64,000 nt of DNA from Faecalibacterium gallinarum (GTDB lineage Bacteria; Bacillota; Clostridia; Oscillospirales; Ruminococcaceae). Location of the stretch: contig NZ_BQKV01000018.1 in the NCBI RefSeq assembly GCF_022180365.1, positions 1 through 64,000 on the forward strand. The letters run 5' to 3'. Of the stretch, positions 61,935 through 64,000 are shown in pieces (position 1 is the first letter of the stretch; the number at the start of each line of letters is the position of its first letter). The translations under genes and the position numbers were made by a program. The notes beneath the pieces are model-generated. The model saw nothing but the letters and a program-made list of their open reading frames with translations, did not search any database and was not told the DNA's origin.

Positions 61935-63455
61935 TCAGGCCCCCGGCACCAGCAGGCGGCAGGGCGATGTCAGCGACTTGGTCCCCGCCTCCAGGTTGTT
62001 GGCCGTCATCATCTGGCTCGGGGAGACGTGGAATCTCCGGGCTATTGCGAACAGCTCCTCGCCGGCTTGGGCGTAATAGATGCGCAGAGAAATTTCCGGG
62101 TCGGCCTGCGCCAGCTCCTCCCCCAGTTCGATCGCCCCGATACAAGGCCATTTGTGACGACATAGTACCGCTCCCTCCGCATGAACCGTAAGTGAAACTT
62201 CAAGTGTGCCCCCGACGCAGCTGGCCTGGATGCCCTCGGCACTGAGCCAGCACTCGGGGTACAATTCGCCCCCGGCCGGCGCTGCCGCCGGCATCGGCAG
62301 AACAAATTCCAGCGCCTTGTCGTAGCTTTCGATCTCGCCCAGGCTGTTCTCGCCAAAAGCCGTTACCAGCACCCGGGCCGTCAGCGCCGGGGTGTTGCCC
62401 CGCTGGACGATCTGGGTGGGGCCAAAGGACGCAAAACAGGCCAGCAGCCGGGTATTCTCATCCGGCAGCGGGCCGGAGCCGGTCACAGCGGCGCTCTCGT
62501 CCAGGGTACAGGCCAGTTTCTCAATTTCCAGCTCCTGGGTCTCGGCGCGGGTCTCGTACCGGGTGGAAAAGGCGTCCGTCACGCAGTTCAGCTCATAGGG
62601 GCGCCAGGCCCGCAGGTGGAGCAGCGCCGTGGCGGTCAGCCGCCCGGGGGCGTTCCCCTCCCCTTCCAGCACGGCAAAGCCCACCGGCTCCACCGTGCAC
62701 AGGCACTGACAGTCCTCGGTCAGCCCCTCCACGTCCAGAATCTGGTTGAAGGGCACCGTCACCGTCTGGCTCTGGAGGGTTTTATCCCCCTGGGCCCGCC
62801 AGGCACAGCTGGCCCGGATCTCCCCTTTGGCCACCCCTTTGCCGTTCAGGAGTTTGAGCTCCCGCAGAACCGCCGACCCGGTGATATCCAGGATGGCGGC
62901 GGGGGGCTGGGGGAACCGCAGATCTCCGTCCGCGGTGATAAGCTTATCCAAAACGGCGGCGCACCGCACCCCCTGCAAAAGGGTCTGCTGCTGCTCCGCC
63001 CCGCCGTCCGACAGGGCGGTGATCACCTCGGTGCGGCACTGGGTGTGCACCGAGGCCACCAGCCCAAAGGCCCCCCGCACCTCGATCCGGCGGGAGTTCA
63101 CCGCCCGGCAGTTGAGATACTCGGTCTCCCCCTCCACCACGGCGCTCCAGGAGGAAAACGCAAAGCTGGGCAGCTCCACGCTCTTGTTAAAGGGCAGTTT
63201 CTGTTCGGTCTGGCACAGACCCGCCCCGTCCTCGCCCTGGTAATAGACAATACAGCGGATGTACCCTTCCAGCGTGAGCCTGCCCGGCTGAAGCTGCTTT
63301 TGCAGCACCACCGGGCGGGCAAAACACTTGACGATCTTGAACACCTGAGGCAGATAGTCTGAGATCAGAATTTCGGTCTCGATGGGAATCTCCGCCTTGA
63401 CGGTGCAGCTCCCGCCGGCGGCGGAAAGCGTATCGCGGAAAACCTTCAATTCCAT
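61935..63455 (-). CDS. sipL: SipL-type SPOCS/LysM sporulation protein
   Basis: 506 residues. Repeated SPOCS (DUF3794) domains (about 25-150, 160-290 and 300-400) and a C-terminal LysM domain (about 455-503, QAGEELFAIARRFHVSPSQM). This is the architecture of Clostridioides difficile SipL, whose LysM domain binds SpoIVA and is needed for coat attachment. Here it lies directly upstream of spoIVA in one transcription unit. ATG 63455 follows AAAGGAG; an ATG ten codons earlier lacks a site. Confidence 0.85.
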   Translation of the reverse strand: MELKVFRDTLSAAGGSCTVKAEIPIETEILISDYLPQVFKIVKCFARPVVLQKQLQPGRLTLEGYIRCIVYYQGEDGAGLCQTEQKLPFNKSVELPSFAFSSWSAVVEGETEYLNCRAVNSRRIEVRGAFGLVASVHTQCRTEVITALSDGGAEQQQTLLQGVRCAAVLDKLITADGDLRFPQPPAAILDITGSAVLRELKLLNGKGVAKGEIRASCAWRAQGDKTLQSQTVTVPFNQILDVEGLTEDCQCLCTVEPVGFAVLEGEGNAPGRLTATALLHLRAWRPYELNCVTDAFSTRYETRAETQELEIEKLACTLDESAAVTGSGPLPDENTRLLACFASFGPTQIVQRGNTPALTARVLVTAFGENSLGEIESYDKALEFVLPMPAAAPAGGELYPECWLSAEGIQASCVGGTLEVSLTVHAEGAVLCRHKWPCIGAIELGEELAQADPEISLRIYYAQAGEELFAIARRFHVSPSQMMTANNLEAGTKSLTSPCRLLVPGA

Positions 63456-63490
63456 ATTCGGCGCTCCTTTCCTGTCCTTGCGCATGGTGT

Positions 63491-63520
63491 ATTATATTCA
63501 CCCCGCAAATCCCTTATGAC
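63491..63520 (-). promoter_or_regulatory. Putative sigma-E promoter of sipL-spoIVA
   Basis: GTCATAA (63520-63514), 15 bases, AATATAAT (63498-63491) on the minus strand. It resembles the sigma-E pattern (GTCATATT, CATACAAT); no sigma-A -35 fits. Confidence 0.55.
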
Positions 63521-63720
63521 GGAGGCCAAACCCGGGGATCCGGTCAATTTTTTTCGGTTTGCTCCCGGTTTGTTTGCAGTTTTTTCAATTTTTTGTGGTA
63601 AAGTATGGACATGCAAAGACATACTTTCCTGTCAAAGCCTGGATCCGGTGGTTTTACCTTTTCTTTTTCCATGGCAGAGAGTATAATATAGACAGGCTTT
63701 ATCAAACTATGGAGGCTACT

Positions 63721-64000
63721 ATGTATAATTTTTCCGGCTGTCCCTGCTCGGTCTGCGGCAAGCCGCTCTCCCAAAAGGACGATATCGTTGTATGCCCTGA
63801 CTGCGGCGCCCCTTACCACCGCGCCTGCTACGAAAAGGCGGGCGCCTGTGTCCACGCCGGCCAGCACGGGTCCGGCTTTGAGTGGACGCCCCCGGCAGAG
63901 GTTCTGGAGCAGCCGGTCTGCCCGGTCTGCGGCGAGCGCAACCCTGTGGGGGCCCAGCAATGCACCCACTGCCACGCCTCGCTCCAGAAAAAAGAACCGC
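63721..64000 (+). CDS. RING-finger / zinc-ribbon protein, truncated by window end
   Basis: First 93 codons only. Two zinc modules: CPCSVCGKPLSQKDDIVVCP with CGAPYHRACY and CVH (residues 7-47, treble-clef RING-like, Prok-RING family) and CPVCGERNPVGAQQCTHC (70-87, zinc ribbon). In Ruminococcaceae such N-termini usually precede several membrane helices; that part is outside the window. GGAGG lies five bases before ATG 63721. TATAAT at about 63680 is a likely -10. Confidence 0.8.
   Translation, partial: MYNFSGCPCSVCGKPLSQKDDIVVCPDCGAPYHRACYEKAGACVHAGQHGSGFEWTPPAEVLEQPVCPVCGERNPVGAQQCTHCHASLQKKEP

Noticed and set aside
60523-62076. 517-codon plus-strand frame opposite spoIVA
   Set aside because: Same antisense effect; spoIVA itself is unmistakable.
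61915-62163. N-terminal extension of SpoIVA to an upstream ATG
   Set aside because: The extension lies inside the LysM gene, lacks a ribosome site, and SpoIVA length fits the TTG at 61914.

Overview
The window looks like chromosomal DNA of a GC-rich, spore-forming Firmicute, most likely a clostridial gut bacterium of the Ruminococcaceae/Oscillospiraceae type. Evidence: a complete spoIIIAA-AH operon, spoIVB, spoIVA and a SipL-type gene; T-box riboswitches ahead of tyrS and pheST; a HrcA/CIRCE-controlled groESL; nfnAB; and an archaeal-type (probably non-discriminating) aspartyl-tRNA synthetase. Almost everything is core genome. I saw no CRISPR array, prophage or complete insertion sequence.

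Layout, left to right. 1-208: hairpins only. 209-6099 (minus): phoH-ybeY-era-yqzL-recO-mutS2 (RNA maturation and DNA repair) from one sigma-A promoter. 6395-7530: tRNA-Thr, then a lower-GC esterase with an anomalous C-terminal tail. 7430-8831 (minus): a membrane glycosyltransferase plus an unannotated 32-residue membrane peptide. 8970-12642 (minus): a heterodimeric ABC exporter. 12826-13258 (minus): five tRNA genes (Gly-Val-Asp-Phe-Gly). 13502-15744 (plus): nfnA-nfnB. 15953-19530: two MATE transporters, the second divergent from a PadR regulator with palindromic operators. 19675-20379 (minus): a glutamine-amidotransferase-like hydrolase. 20808-24399 (plus): galK-galT-cutC. 24536-26137 (minus): tyrS with its T-box.

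26134-36905 (minus) is one long housekeeping operon, asp23-nusB-Kae1-like-xseA-xseB-ispA-yuiD-dxs-tlyA-nadK-argR-recN, largely with overlapping or closely spaced genes. It lies just downstream of the eight-gene spoIIIA operon (36922-41622). A sugar acetyltransferase and spoIVB follow, then groEL-groES. 46438-50296 (plus) is the Phe T-box with pheS-pheT. The 520-bp pheT/aspS gap holds a compact family of short direct and inverted repeats. 50820-58625 carries aspS, tRNA-Leu, a polysaccharide deacetylase, and a minus-strand operon DUF951-prfA-sua5-coaE-slt-M18 peptidase. 58741-60359 (plus) has an S1-domain protein and a DUF4364 protein. 60433-63520 (minus) is sipL-spoIVA behind a putative sigma-E promoter. 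A RING/zinc-ribbon protein begins at 63721 and runs off the window.

The sporulation genes form a coherent set: SpoIIIA channel, SpoIVB signalling protease and SpoIVA/SipL coat basement. No wholly new system is evident. The most unusual items are the pheT-aspS repeat family, the sipL-spoIVA pair, the glycosyltransferase/mini-protein unit with a sequestered ribosome site, CutC inside a galactose operon, and the stop-loss esterase.
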